This document shows positions 16,686-24,247 of a stretch of 64,000 nt of DNA, piece after piece; position 1 is the stretch's first letter, and every line of letters starts with the position of its first letter. Made by a program: the position numbers and the translations under genes. The stretch comes from Zafaria ginkgonis (GTDB taxonomy: Bacteria > Actinomycetota > Actinomycetes > Actinomycetales > Micrococcaceae). Below the pieces are notes generated by a model. That model did not search any database. It saw nothing but the letters and a program-made list of their open reading frames with translations, and was not told the DNA's origin. The stretch spans positions 124,001 through 188,000 of the forward strand of contig NZ_BAABEO010000001.1 of the NCBI RefSeq assembly GCF_039540195.1, written 5' to 3'.

Positions 16686-17294
16686 TCATTCCCGTTGGGT
16701 TTTGACCCATTGGCGGGCGTCGAGGTCGGCGATGCGGCGGTAGAGGGTGGCGCGGGACATGCCGAGGTCGCGGGCGACGTGGGTGGCGGGTTGGCCGGCG
16801 TCGATGAGGCGGCGGGCGTTTTCGATCTGGTTGTCGGTGAAGGCGGGGCGGCGTCCGCCGAGGTCCTGGCCGGCGGCGCGGCGCTTGGTGACGGAGTCGG
16901 TGACGCGTTCGCGTTTGATGTCCAGTTCCATTTGGGCCAGGGCGGCCATGACGGTGAAGACCATGGATCCCATGGGGGTGCCGGTGTCCACGTTGCTTCC
17001 GCCGAGGTTGAGCACGCGCAGGTTGATGCCCCGGGTCTTGAGCTGTTCGGCGAGGCCGAGCAGGTTCACGGTGGAGCGGCCGAGCCGGTCCAGGGTGGTG
17101 ATGACCAGGGTGTCGCCTTCGTGGAGGGCGGCCAGGGCCCGGTCGAAGGCGGGCCGGGTGGCGCGGGCACCGCTGACGCCGTGGTCGATGTAGAGGTCGT
17201 CCTGGCGGACTCCGGCGGCAATCAGGTCCCTGGTCTGCCGGTCCGCGTCCTGGGCGCGGGTGGAGACTCGGGCGTAGCCGATCAGTTTTCCCAC
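16686..17294 (-). CDS. Serine recombinase (resolvase/invertase family)
   Basis: 202 residues from GTG at 17294 (VGKLIGYARVST); the TTG at 17318 lies inside an inverted repeat and is less likely. The catalytic domain has YARVSTRAQD with the nucleophile Ser11, GVSGARATRPAFD and LDRLGRSTVNL. The C-terminal helix-turn-helix (about 160-190) is ARRLIDAGQPATHVARDLGMSRATLYRRI. This is the small resolvase/invertase class, which binds 12-bp half-sites as dimers. The promoter contains a perfect 12-bp inverted repeat, and similar sequences recur through the next 46 kb. It is the only recombinase in the window. Confidence 0.93.
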   Translation of the reverse strand: MGKLIGYARVSTRAQDADRQTRDLIAAGVRQDDLYIDHGVSGARATRPAFDRALAALHEGDTLVITTLDRLGRSTVNLLGLAEQLKTRGINLRVLNLGGSNVDTGTPMGSMVFTVMAALAQMELDIKRERVTDSVTKRRAAGQDLGGRRPAFTDNQIENARRLIDAGQPATHVARDLGMSRATLYRRIADLDARQWVKTQRE

Positions 17295-17308
17295 GTGCAC
17301 CCCGAAAG

Positions 17309-17360
17309 TGTCTTGCAACCGATGTTCATGACACCAATCCTAGCTGGAGGTTGCAAGACA
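17309..17360. promoter_or_regulatory. Resolvase-type site in the recombinase promoter
   Basis: A perfect inverted repeat, TGTCTTGCAACC at 17309-17320 and GGTTGCAAGACA at 17349-17360, is separated by 28 bases. A further half-like GGCAAGACA follows at about 17365. It overlaps the 5' end of the serine recombinase gene, as res sites of resolvases often do, allowing both recombination and self-repression. The arms match the palindrome of the dispersed repeat family. Confidence 0.7.
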
Positions 17361-17405
17361 TGGTGGCAAGACAGTCGGCCCCTTGAATTTTCAAGGGCTG
17401 AAAAG

Positions 17406-17446
17406 TGTCTCGCCGGACTGTCTTGCATCCCGTCCGTTGCGAGACA
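17406..17446 (+). repeat. Palindromic repeat, copy 1
   Basis: 41-base copy of the dispersed element: TGTCTCG left part, then GTCTTGCA and TGCGAGAC arms around TCCCGTCCGT. Forty-two bases starting 5 bases before it are identical to copy 3 at 19293. It lies 46 bases beyond the recombinase promoter site. Confidence 0.85.
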
Positions 17447-17588
17447 GTGGTGTCTTTGTGCTTCAACCTCAGGGTGGCGGTCTTGCCGGCCATCGCCCGG
17501 CTCCGATCGAACTACCCGTGGACCAAGGGGCTTTCGTGGCCCAAGTGCCGGTACCTACACTGAAACCACGTACGAGCAGGAGGCGGGC

Positions 17589-17879
17589 GTGGAATCACTC
17601 GAGAGTGGCAGCGGACAGCCTGTATCCATCCATGTGGACCGCCTGCAGCAGGTGGGTACCGACCCGGCGTCGTGGGTTCCGTCGAGTGAACGCGGCGCGG
17701 CTCAGCCCGGAGTGTATGTGGAGTCCTTTACCACCGAGGTGCCTGACGTGCCCGAATTCGAGAAGAGCCTCCCCATGCTGCGGGCGGGCGGCACCGGGCA
17801 GGGATGCACCTATATGGGGGTGGCGGAGCCTGCGCCGTCCGCGCCCATGACCTGGGACTGCGACGGCGACGGCGACTGA
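17589..17879 (+). CDS. Small protein of unknown function
   Basis: 96 residues from GTG at 17589, supported by CAGGAGG 5 bases upstream. The protein is soluble and acidic and ends in the unusual run DCDGDGD. The stretch VPDVPEFEKSLPMLRAGGTGQGCTY has no family I recognise. It is the only gene between repeat copies 1 and 2, that is, a one-gene block flanked by recombination-like sites, next to the recombinase. Confidence 0.6.
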   Translation: MESLESGSGQPVSIHVDRLQQVGTDPASWVPSSERGAAQPGVYVESFTTEVPDVPEFEKSLPMLRAGGTGQGCTYMGVAEPAPSAPMTWDCDGDGD

Positions 17880-17988
17880 TTGCCGCAGCCTGGCACCTAG
17901 GATCCCGCCGGCACCGCACCATGATGTCCGGGCCGGAGATGCGAGTGCGTTGGGCTTGCCCCGTGTCGGAGTGGGTGGCCTGCGAGAG

Positions 17989-18029
17989 TGTCTCGACAAA
18001 TTGCCTTGAGAGCCACCGGTTGTGGGACA
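17989..18029 (+). repeat. Palindromic repeat, copy 2 (degenerate)
   Basis: The left part TGTCTCGACAAA is exact; the right part GCCTTGAGAGCCACCGGTTGTGGGAC keeps the CCGGTTG core but its arms no longer pair well. It lies 110 bases after the stop of the preceding small gene. Confidence 0.7.
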
Positions 18030-18188
18030 CCGGCGGGCGGTCTTCCTGTGGCTGGAGTCAAGGGGTGGCGGTTGGATTCGTAGCTGTGATCCCCCACGGG
18101 GGACCCCCGGGCATCGAGGCAGGAGCGAGGGGCGGCGGCAAGCAAGATGCAGAAGAATAATGTGCTTTAGCATGCGTAAACTAAGGAC

Positions 18189-18605
18189 ATGGCCGATCAC
18201 GGAACCGCTGCCGATTCGCTCCATGCCGCCGCAGCAGCGCGACAGCGTGCGCGGTCCGATTCGCGATGGTTCTCCTGGGCCTGTCTCGCTGCCGGTTTGC
18301 TCGCCATCCCCGGCGGAACCGTCGTTCCGTGGGGATGGCCCGCGCGATTTGTCGTGACGACGGCCGTGTTCGCTCTGGCGATCGGGCTTGTCTGGCTGAT
18401 GGCCAGGAGCGGGGTGACACCCCGCGGCGGCAAGAGGGCGTTCGGCGTGGCGGCTGGCTGCTGGTTTGTCCTGAACGCGCTGGTCGCGGCGATAGGGCGC
18501 GACATCGATCATCTTGGCCTGGGCCTCGTCTGTTCCGCCCTTGCGTCGGTGCCTTTTATGGTGGTGGCCGTCCGCTTCGCGCCGCGGAGGGACGGGGTAC
18601 GATGA
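18189..18605 (+). CDS. Four-helix membrane protein, first gene of a membrane protein/regulator pair
   Basis: 138 residues with four membrane segments (about 28-48, 55-75, 88-105 and 112-130) and an Arg-rich N-terminus. The stop overlaps the ATG of a winged-helix regulator (ATGA). The palindromic sequence TTTAGCATGCGTAAA lies at 18166-18180 just before the start and could be its operator. Two other pairs of this kind occur near 62-64 kb. Function unknown; the regulator may sense or control the membrane protein. Confidence 0.7.
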   Translation: MADHGTAADSLHAAAAARQRARSDSRWFSWACLAAGLLAIPGGTVVPWGWPARFVVTTAVFALAIGLVWLMARSGVTPRGGKRAFGVAAGCWFVLNALVAAIGRDIDHLGLGLVCSALASVPFMVVAVRFAPRRDGVR

Positions 18606-18907
18606 AGCACGCGCGCCATGAGTTGGATGCGCTGATCCACTCGCCGGTGCGGTTCTCGATCATGGGCTATCTCCGATCCGTGGACGAGTGCGAATTCAGT
18701 GTTTTGCGCGATGCCGTCGACCTTTCCGACTCAAGCCTGTCGCAGAACCTGACCGCGCTGGCCGGAGCCGGCTTCATCACCATCGACAAGCGCCAGTCGG
18801 GGCGGCGTGTGCGGACCTGGGTCGCCAGCACCGGCGCCGGGGACCAGGCGCTGGAGAACAACCTGGCGATCCTGCGACGCATTGCCGGAACGGCCGCCGA
18901 ACAATAG
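18602..18907 (+). CDS. Winged-helix transcriptional regulator (HTH_34-like)
   Basis: 101 residues. The DNA-binding fold covers almost the whole protein: LDALIHSPVRFSIMGYL, then the recognition region FSVLRDAVDLSDSSLSQNLTALAGAGFI and the wing RQSGRRVRTWVA. It is clearly related to the protein at 63183-63494 (LDETIHSPYRL, FLRDSLEVSPSVLSKHLKKLEDAGYV). It overlaps the membrane protein gene by 4 bases, so the two are made together. Confidence 0.88.
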   Translation: MKHARHELDALIHSPVRFSIMGYLRSVDECEFSVLRDAVDLSDSSLSQNLTALAGAGFITIDKRQSGRRVRTWVASTGAGDQALENNLAILRRIAGTAAEQ

Positions 18908-19562
18908 CTCCAGATGCCGCTGTCACGTACGCGCCAAGTGAGCGGCCGATCCCTCAGACATCGGATCCCGCATCCGGGCAATGGGCCGGCGCGGTCCGCG
19001 GAGGTCGCCGCCTCGTCGGCCTGTCGGGCACCAGCCTTCGATCGTGGGTAATGCCACCGGGTTGGCGCTCTGCGCGGTCTTCGCCGCGATCTTCTTCCAT
19101 GTCCTCCATGGAGTGATACGGGCAGGTGTACGGGATGAAATTCCGGCCGCGGACAACACGTCGACGTGAAGACACCCTGGAATCCCAACGGTCAGAAAGA
19201 TGATGGGTCACACCACGACAGGTCAACACCGAGCCCGACAGCGGATACCTGACCTGCCAAGAACCAATAGAGAATCATAACGGGATGAAAAGTGTCTCGC
19301 CGGACTGTCTTGCATCCCGTCCGTTGCAAGACACACTTCCGTTCGATGGTGCCCTCGCAGAAGCCGCCCCAAGCATCTTCGTCATCGGTGACCAGTGACA
19401 CCGAGCGGTCAAAGAACGCCGCCAGATAAGTGGCGGCGTTCTTGCCGATTTGATTGGCGGCACATGCAGGCGCTGCAGGTGGGATCACTATGCTGGTGTG
19501 GACGCCGGGGTGCCCGCAGCGCCGGTGCTGTCGACTGGCTCGTGATAGTTGGAGGGGAGCAG
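18908..19562. other. Intergenic region with repeat copy and a long hairpin
   Basis: No gene with a ribosome site and sensible composition is seen. It holds repeat copy 3 (19293-19333). A perfect inverted repeat with 13-bp arms and loop GATAAG lies at 19412-19443, built from a block (GTGACACCGAGCGGTC, AAGAACGCCGCC) that also occurs near other repeat copies. A short frame at 18981-19169 encodes one hydrophobic stretch but has no ribosome site. Confidence 0.6.
19293..19333 (+). repeat. Palindromic repeat, copy 3
   Basis: 41 bases with GTCTTGCA and TGCAAGAC arms around TCCCGTCCGT; nearly identical to copy 1, including 5 bases of left flank. It lies 230 bases upstream of the next plus-strand gene. 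Confidence 0.88.
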
Positions 19563-20384
19563 ATGCTGGTCGAGGATGGTGGGATGGCTGCATCGGAGAC
19601 GGGGCCGGCGCAGCGAATGTTTCCGGGCGCCGAGCTGGAGCGGATGACTGGGCTGACCATCGAGCGGACCTTCATCCCCTTGGGTTTTTCGCACTGGTTG
19701 ATTCTGCTGCTGGTTGCCGCCGGTGCGGTGCTTTTGGTGTGGCTGGGCCGTGCTCTCCGGGGTACCCGGGCAGAGGAAAGTCTCGCCCGTGGTTTCGCCA
19801 TCGTGTTGCTGGCCTATGCGGGCACCATGCTGATTGTCCGAATGTTGCCGGCACGGTGGAACATCGACTTGTCGCTGCCGCTGCACGTTTCGGACCTGAC
19901 GTGGATGGTGGCGGTGTATGCGCTGTGGACGCGTTCCCGTTGGGCCTTCGCGCTGACCTATTACTGGGGTTTAACCCTCAACCCGCAGGCCATGATCACC
20001 CCGGCGGTGCGTCCGGGATTCCCGGACCTCGCCTTCATCGACTTTTGGCTTCAGCATGCCCTCGTCGTATGGGCGGCTGTCTACCTGACCTGGGGCTTGG
20101 GTCTGCGGCCGGACTGGGCCGCCTTCCGCACTGCGGTCGCGTGCACCCTCGGCTGGGCTGTTGTGGTGTTCTGCTTCAACGTCGCGGCCGGCACCAACTA
20201 TGGTTTCCTGAATGCCAAACCGGTCAATCCCTCGGCGCTGGACCTGATGGGCCCTTGGCCCTGGTACCTGGCGGTCGAACTGGTCGTCGTACTCGCCCTG
20301 TGGGCGTTGATTACCTGGCCATGGACCCGCACACGCAAGACAGGCCAGCAGAATCTGATGCTGGGCCCGGGAGGGCAGAGGTGA
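19563..20384 (+). CDS. TIGR02206 family (YwaF-like) membrane protein
   Basis: 273 residues from ATG at 19563, supported by GGAGGGGAGCAG. Seven membrane segments are seen, with LPLHVSDLTWMVAVYALWTRSRWAFALTYYWG (about 90-125) and NYGFLNAKPVNPSALDLMGPWPWYL near the end, both typical of YwaF/TIGR02206 proteins. The biochemical role of the family is unknown. Its stop overlaps the GTG of a tspO remnant (GTGA). Confidence 0.85.
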   Translation: MLVEDGGMAASETGPAQRMFPGAELERMTGLTIERTFIPLGFSHWLILLLVAAGAVLLVWLGRALRGTRAEESLARGFAIVLLAYAGTMLIVRMLPARWNIDLSLPLHVSDLTWMVAVYALWTRSRWAFALTYYWGLTLNPQAMITPAVRPGFPDLAFIDFWLQHALVVWAAVYLTWGLGLRPDWAAFRTAVACTLGWAVVVFCFNVAAGTNYGFLNAKPVNPSALDLMGPWPWYLAVELVVVLALWALITWPWTRTRKTGQQNLMLGPGGQR

Positions 20385-20509
20385 ACCGGACCTGGCTCCG
20401 CCGTGCCGCAGCCGCGGGCCGAACGGTCGTGCTGGCGCTCGTTCCTTACGTCGCCTGGTGCGGTTTCGCCACGGTGCTCTCCGGAGCCGTCCGTCGCCGC
20501 AACCGCTGA
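20381..20509 (+). pseudogene. C-terminal remnant of a TspO/MBR family gene
   Basis: 42 codons. The segment VLALVPYVAWCGFATVLSGAVRRRN matches the end of the last helix of TspO proteins (LxPYLaWxxFATxLNxxIWRLN). About 110 residues of the protein are missing. GTG at 20381 overlaps the preceding stop, and GGGAGGGCAGAG lies before it, so a short peptide may still be made, but a working TspO is not possible. Confidence 0.7.
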
Positions 20510-20537
20510 GACCCGCTGACCCCCGCCGGGGGTGCTC

Positions 20538-20568
20538 TGTGTCTCTTGCGATAGGCCTCGGATGCAAC
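20538..20568 (+). repeat. Palindromic repeat, degenerate copy 4
   Basis: TGTGTCTCTTGCG and CCTCGGATGCAAC recall the right part of the element, as in the copy at 46192 (CCTCGGATGCAAGAC). The arms are damaged. It lies 29 bases after the tspO remnant stop. Confidence 0.4.
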
Positions 20569-20710
20569 AAAGTCCGTTGCCACTAGGAAAAAGATTATTG
20601 ACGTCATCGAAGAATCGGAGACTGACTTGCCAGGCTCAGAGGTGTGTAACTTTTAGTATTCCGCAGTTGGGACGTCGTTTTCCTCGATGGCAGCCCGGCG
20701 GGGGACCGAT

Positions 20711-21196
20711 CTAGTCCTCGGGAAGGGCCGCGGGCGCTGCCGGGGCCTGGTGTTTGGACGTTCCCGGCAGGGCATGGACGACGAGCACGGGGCAGTGGGC
20801 GCGAGCGATGCAGGCCGAGCTGACGGAACCGATCAGCAGGCCGTGGAAGCCGCCGTGGCCGCGCCGGCCGAGAACGAGCATGACGGCATTTTTGCTGGCC
20901 TCGATGAGGGTCGGACGCGGGCTGCCTTCCTGGAGCTTGGGGCTAACGTTGCCGGGCAGGTCCGGGCCGTAGGCGGCGGTGAGTGCTTCGTTGAGGGTTC
21001 GTTGGGCGCGTTCTTCGAAGCCCTTGATGCCCATGGCTGCGTATTCCTCTTCCATGCGGGGCGCTTCCCAGCAGGCGGTGGCCTCGATGTGGGCTCCGAG
21101 CCCTTGGGCGATCCGCTGGGCCTGTTTGAGGGCCTCGATCGAGGAAGCGGATCCGTCCACGCCCACGACGATGCGCGGTGGCGTTCCGTTGTCCAT
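20711..21196 (-). CDS. Universal stress protein, copy A
   Basis: 161 residues from ATG at 21196, chosen because AGGAGG lies 5 bases upstream. It is a single UspA domain: IVVGVDGSASS near residue 9 and the nucleotide-binding motif LVLGRRGHGGFHGLL-IGSVS near 113-130, then CPVLVVH. Such proteins bind ATP and are made under starvation or low oxygen. It is a close paralogue of the gene at 57832-58317, and similarity continues about 90 bases upstream and about 60 bases downstream of the genes, so both come from a segment duplication. Confidence 0.92.
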   Translation of the reverse strand: MDNGTPPRIVVGVDGSASSIEALKQAQRIAQGLGAHIEATACWEAPRMEEEYAAMGIKGFEERAQRTLNEALTAAYGPDLPGNVSPKLQEGSPRPTLIEASKNAVMLVLGRRGHGGFHGLLIGSVSSACIARAHCPVLVVHALPGTSKHQAPAAPAALPED

Positions 21197-21424
21197 GGGG
21201 CCTCCTGCCGTCGCGGGGCCGGTTGGCTCCATAATGCGCCCCGGGGAGGAGGTGGTGGAAGGTCGGCCCGGAACTCGGGTGCCCCCGTCCGAATAGCCCT
21301 GCCATGTGCGGCGTTTATCGCTGGCCTTCCGATCGCCGTCGACGCCTGCGTCGGCGACCAGTTCACCCGGGCAGGCCGGGCAGCTGTCCCCGCGGACGGC
21401 GGTTGGTGGCCCATTCCGCCACGT

Positions 21425-21859
21425 TCAGAGAGGGGCCAGGAGGGCGATGGACCCGACTGCGGAGAGGACCGCGCGCAAAAGGTTGGCTCGGCTCCAGGAG
21501 CGGTCGAATTCGGTCCATTCGATCTTGGAGCGCGCCAGCCGGCCGTTGAGGGGAACGTTGATGGCCATCGTTGCGAACCATCCCGCGAGATAGGCAACGG
21601 AGCCCAAGATCCGCAGGGGCGAGTCCGTGCCCGGGTTGACGGCCTGTTCCGCCAGGGCGCCTGCGCAGGCCAGGGCGGTTCCGAAGAACAGGATCATGAA
21701 GGGCGGCCGCACGGCTTGTTCGTTGATGGAGACCATGGTGGCGGCCGCGTCCTGGGCGGGGCGCCGTCGCAGCGCGGGCATGACCGTGAACGTGAAGGCG
21801 GCGTAGAAGCCGGCAACCAGCGCGGACCCCACGCCTGCGATTGCTGCCAGCGCCGTCAT
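21425..21859 (-). CDS. DUF1772 / anthrone-oxygenase-like membrane protein
   Basis: 144 residues with four membrane segments. The N-terminus GVGSALVAGFYAAFTFTVMPALRR and the later INVPLNGRLAR followed by FDRSWSRANLLRAVLSAVGSIALL are the DUF1772 pattern. GGAGGAGG precedes the ATG. Family members are called anthrone oxygenase-like, but the activity in bacteria is not established. It is on the same strand as the stress protein gene, with 228 bases between them that show no gene. Confidence 0.85.
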   Translation of the reverse strand: MTALAAIAGVGSALVAGFYAAFTFTVMPALRRRPAQDAAATMVSINEQAVRPPFMILFFGTALACAGALAEQAVNPGTDSPLRILGSVAYLAGWFATMAINVPLNGRLARSKIEWTEFDRSWSRANLLRAVLSAVGSIALLAPL

Positions 21860-22053
21860 CCCGTCCTCCTCCCCGTCGGGTGGAGCCTAGCTGCCCGGGG
21901 TTGCCGCCGGGTGAACGCACGGCCCCGGACCGGCTGGGCGGGAAAGCGGCGCAGGCGTCCGGAATGTGTTCTTATCGGGCACTTAACCCGGCCGTCATCG
22001 GAGCCGCGGAGAATCGAGGGACGAGAACGGGTTTGTCCGAGGGAGGCTAAGCG

Positions 22054-22266
22054 ATGAACGGAAATTCAGCCCGTCGCCTGCACGAAGGCGACCACGTAAC
22101 AGCCATGGAGTCCGGCGGAAGGCGGATCAGCGGCAAGGTGGAACAAACCGCGCCCGATATGGGCGCGGCATGGGTCCGCGAGGACGGGTTCGGAGCGCGC
22201 CACCTGATCACCACGGAGGATCTCGTAGACTCCCCGAGGGAAACCATCGACGAGCCCGGACGGTGA
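22054..22266 (+). CDS. Small protein of unknown function
   Basis: 70 residues, ATG at 22054 with GGGAGG 7 bases upstream. The sequence has a small-beta-barrel look: LHEGDHVTAMESGGRRISGKVEQTAPDMGAAWVRED, similar in style to short KOW/SH3-like regions. The tail is acidic. No family is assigned. It stands alone between DUF1772 and the arsenic genes, convergent with arsR. Confidence 0.6.
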   Translation: MNGNSARRLHEGDHVTAMESGGRRISGKVEQTAPDMGAAWVREDGFGARHLITTEDLVDSPRETIDEPGR

Positions 22267-22300
22267 TGCCGGGCCGCTCGCGCATGGTTGCAGCGCGTGA

Positions 22301-22651
22301 TTACAGCGCGGCGAGGATGCCGGCGACGTCGTCCAGCGCTCCGGGAACCAGGGAGAAGTAGGCCCAGGTGCCGCGTTTTTCGCGGTGCAGCAGGCCCGCC
22401 TCCACCAGGATCTTCAGGTGGTGGGACACGGTGGGTTGGCTCAGGTCCAGCGGCCCGCTCAGGTCGCACACGCAGGATTCGCCATCAGGCTCGGCCTTGA
22501 CGATGGAGAGCAGCCGCAGCCGGTTCGGATCGGCGAGGGCCTTGAAGACCAGGGCCTTTTGCCTGGCCTCCTCGGCGCCCAGGGCGGGGGCTCCCGCGGG
22601 GGCGCAGCAGGTCTCGTCCGTGGTGGGCTGGAGGACGGGCAGCGAGTTCAT
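22301..22651 (-). CDS. arsR: ArsR family arsenical-responsive repressor
   Basis: 116 residues from ATG 22651 (MNSLPVLQP). The winged helix has ALADPNRLRLLSIV, then LDLSQPTVSHHLKILVEAGLL as recognition region and REKRGTWAYFSL as wing. Thiol ligands for As(III) are available: CC near residue 15 and CVC in SCVCDLSG near the DNA-binding helix. Its own promoter contains the arsenic operator at 22671-22686. It is downstream of the MIP channel gene on the same strand. Confidence 0.93.
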   Translation of the reverse strand: MNSLPVLQPTTDETCCAPAGAPALGAEEARQKALVFKALADPNRLRLLSIVKAEPDGESCVCDLSGPLDLSQPTVSHHLKILVEAGLLHREKRGTWAYFSLVPGALDDVAGILAAL

Positions 22652-22670
22652 GTACCCATTATGCCCACAT

Positions 22671-22686
22671 ATCGACATTCATCAAT
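22671..22686. promoter_or_regulatory. ArsR operator upstream of arsR
   Basis: ATCGACATTCATCAAT fits the form ATyGA-N6-TCAAT. It occurs 20 bases before the arsR start and twice more in the arsC promoter at 24248-24263 and 24285-24300. The shared 16-base form across two promoters of the cluster supports ArsR binding and self-repression. Confidence 0.7.
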
Positions 22687-22745
22687 GAACGGGCCGCCCG
22701 GGCCTTGGGCCGGGGCGGCTCCGTTTGAGACCGGGTGCCGGAGGC

Positions 22746-23486
22746 TTACGGGCCGGCGGTTCCGGAGCCGTGGGGGAGGACGACGTCGTCCGCGGCGCGG
22801 GCCGCGAGGGGGAACAGGAGCAGGAGCAGGCCCAGGCCGACGACGGCGCCGACCACCTGCGCCGCGACGAAGGCGGGAACGGAGGCCGGTGCGATGCCGG
22901 CGAAGGTGTCGCTGAAGATGCGCCCGACCGTGACGGCGGGGTTGGCGAACGAGGTCGAGGACGCGAACCAGTACGCGGCGCCGATGTAGGCGCCCACGGC
23001 CGGGGCGGCGAGGACGCCGCGGGAGGTGGCCGCGAGGGCGAAGATGAGCAGGATGAGCCCGGCGGTGGCGACGACCTCGCCGAGCAGGTGTCCCGGGGTC
23101 GCGCGGTCCTTGGTGGAGAGGGAGGTTCCCACCTCGAACATGGCGTTGGCGAGCACGCTGCCCCCGATTGCGCCCACGGTCTGGGCGACCACGTAGACGC
23201 CGAGGTCCGGCAGGGTCAGCCCGGAACCGCTGCGCCGGCCCAGGATCCAGTCGATGAGGGAGACCACCGGGTTGAAGTGGGCCCCGCTGACCGGCCCGAG
23301 CACCAGGATCAGCACCGTCAGGCCCAGCACCGTGGCGGTGCTGTTCTGGAGCAGCTGCAGGCCCGTGTCGTTCGGGGAGAGCTGCTGCGCGGCGATCCCG
23401 GAGCCGACGACGATGGTCACGAGCAGGCAGGTGCCGAGCAGTTCGGCGACGGCGCGGCGCCACAGCGGCGGCTGGGGTGAAGTCAT
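22746..23486 (-). CDS. MIP family channel (aquaglyceroporin), likely arsenite conduit
   Basis: 246 residues with six membrane segments and the two half-helix motifs: HFNPVVSL near residue 70 (NPV instead of NPA) and FANPAVTVGR near 190. ATG at 23486 sits 46 bases from the divergent arsR-arsC fusion gene. In some bacteria an aquaglyceroporin in an ars operon (AqpS type) replaces the arsenite pump, letting As(III) made by arsenate reductase leave down its gradient. No ArsB or Acr3 pump is present in this window, so the same role is likely here. Confidence 0.9.
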   Translation of the reverse strand: MTSPQPPLWRRAVAELLGTCLLVTIVVGSGIAAQQLSPNDTGLQLLQNSTATVLGLTVLILVLGPVSGAHFNPVVSLIDWILGRRSGSGLTLPDLGVYVVAQTVGAIGGSVLANAMFEVGTSLSTKDRATPGHLLGEVVATAGLILLIFALAATSRGVLAAPAVGAYIGAAYWFASSTSFANPAVTVGRIFSDTFAGIAPASVPAFVAAQVVGAVVGLGLLLLLFPLAARAADDVVLPHGSGTAGP

Positions 23487-23523
23487 GGGAACCAGCTTGA
23501 CCCAAGAAATTAACTCAGTCAAA

Positions 23524-23534
23524 ATTGAATCAAT
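23524..23534. promoter_or_regulatory. Possible ArsR-type operator at the fusion gene start
   Basis: ATTGA-A-TCAAT is a perfect short palindrome overlapping the ATG at 23533, in the 46-base divergent region. No ribosome site precedes this ATG, so the transcript may be leaderless. The palindrome would let the repressor block both directions. Confidence 0.45.
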
Positions 23535-24207
23535 GGATATTGAGCGAATTGACGGATTCCGGGCGCGGGTCGCGAAGCACGCCGCCCTCGCCGACCCCGC
23601 GCGGCTGCGGATCATCGACCTGCTGACCCTGGGCGACTACTCGCCGACCGAACTGCAGGCCGAGCTGGGCATTGCCTCGAACCTGCTCTCCCACCACCTG
23701 CGCACGCTCGAGGGCGCGGGCCTGGCCGTCCGCCACCGCTCCGAGGCCGACAGGCGGCGCAGCTATGTCCGACTCGCCGCGGGGGCCTTGGAGGGGCTGG
23801 CCCCGGGGCGCGAACACGCGGTGCGCCGCGTCCTGTTCATCTGCACGCGCAACAGTGCCAGGTCCCAGCTGGCCACCGCCCTCTGGCGGCGCGCCAGCGA
23901 GATTCCCTCGGCCTCGGCGGGCACCCACCCCGCGGAGCGGGTCGCCTCGGGGGCCATCGAGGTCGCGCAGCGCCACGGCCTCAACCTCGGGCAGCCGACC
24001 CCGCGCCGGCTGGCCGAGGTGGCGGCGGAGGGCGACTTCATCGTCACGGTCTGCGACAACGCCCACGAGGAGCTCACGGACCTGGGAGGCATCCACTGGT
24101 CGGTCCCGGATCCTCTGCGACCGAACACCCCGGAGGCCTTCGAGGACGCCTTCGAGGACATTTCCCGCCGCATCCACGACCTCGCTCCCCGTTTGCACGC
24201 CGCCTGA
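23533..24207 (+). CDS. ArsR-arsenate reductase fusion protein
   Basis: 224 residues with two domains. Residues 5-90 are an ArsR winged helix (ALADPARLRIIDLL, ELGIASNLLSHHLRTLEGAGL, wing SEADRRRSYVRL). Residues 98-220 are a low-molecular-weight phosphatase-type arsenate reductase with the P-loop CTRNSARS (Cys104) and the later DPLRPNTPEAFEDAFEDI acid loop. Such fusions are known in actinobacteria. The protein may couple arsenic sensing to arsenate reduction. It is divergent from the MIP channel and first in the plus-strand cluster. Confidence 0.92.
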   Translation: MDIERIDGFRARVAKHAALADPARLRIIDLLTLGDYSPTELQAELGIASNLLSHHLRTLEGAGLAVRHRSEADRRRSYVRLAAGALEGLAPGREHAVRRVLFICTRNSARSQLATALWRRASEIPSASAGTHPAERVASGAIEVAQRHGLNLGQPTPRRLAEVAAEGDFIVTVCDNAHEELTDLGGIHWSVPDPLRPNTPEAFEDAFEDISRRIHDLAPRLHAA

Positions 24208-24247
24208 CCCCGCCGAGGCGGCCGCCGCCCACCCTCCGACCCCGAAT

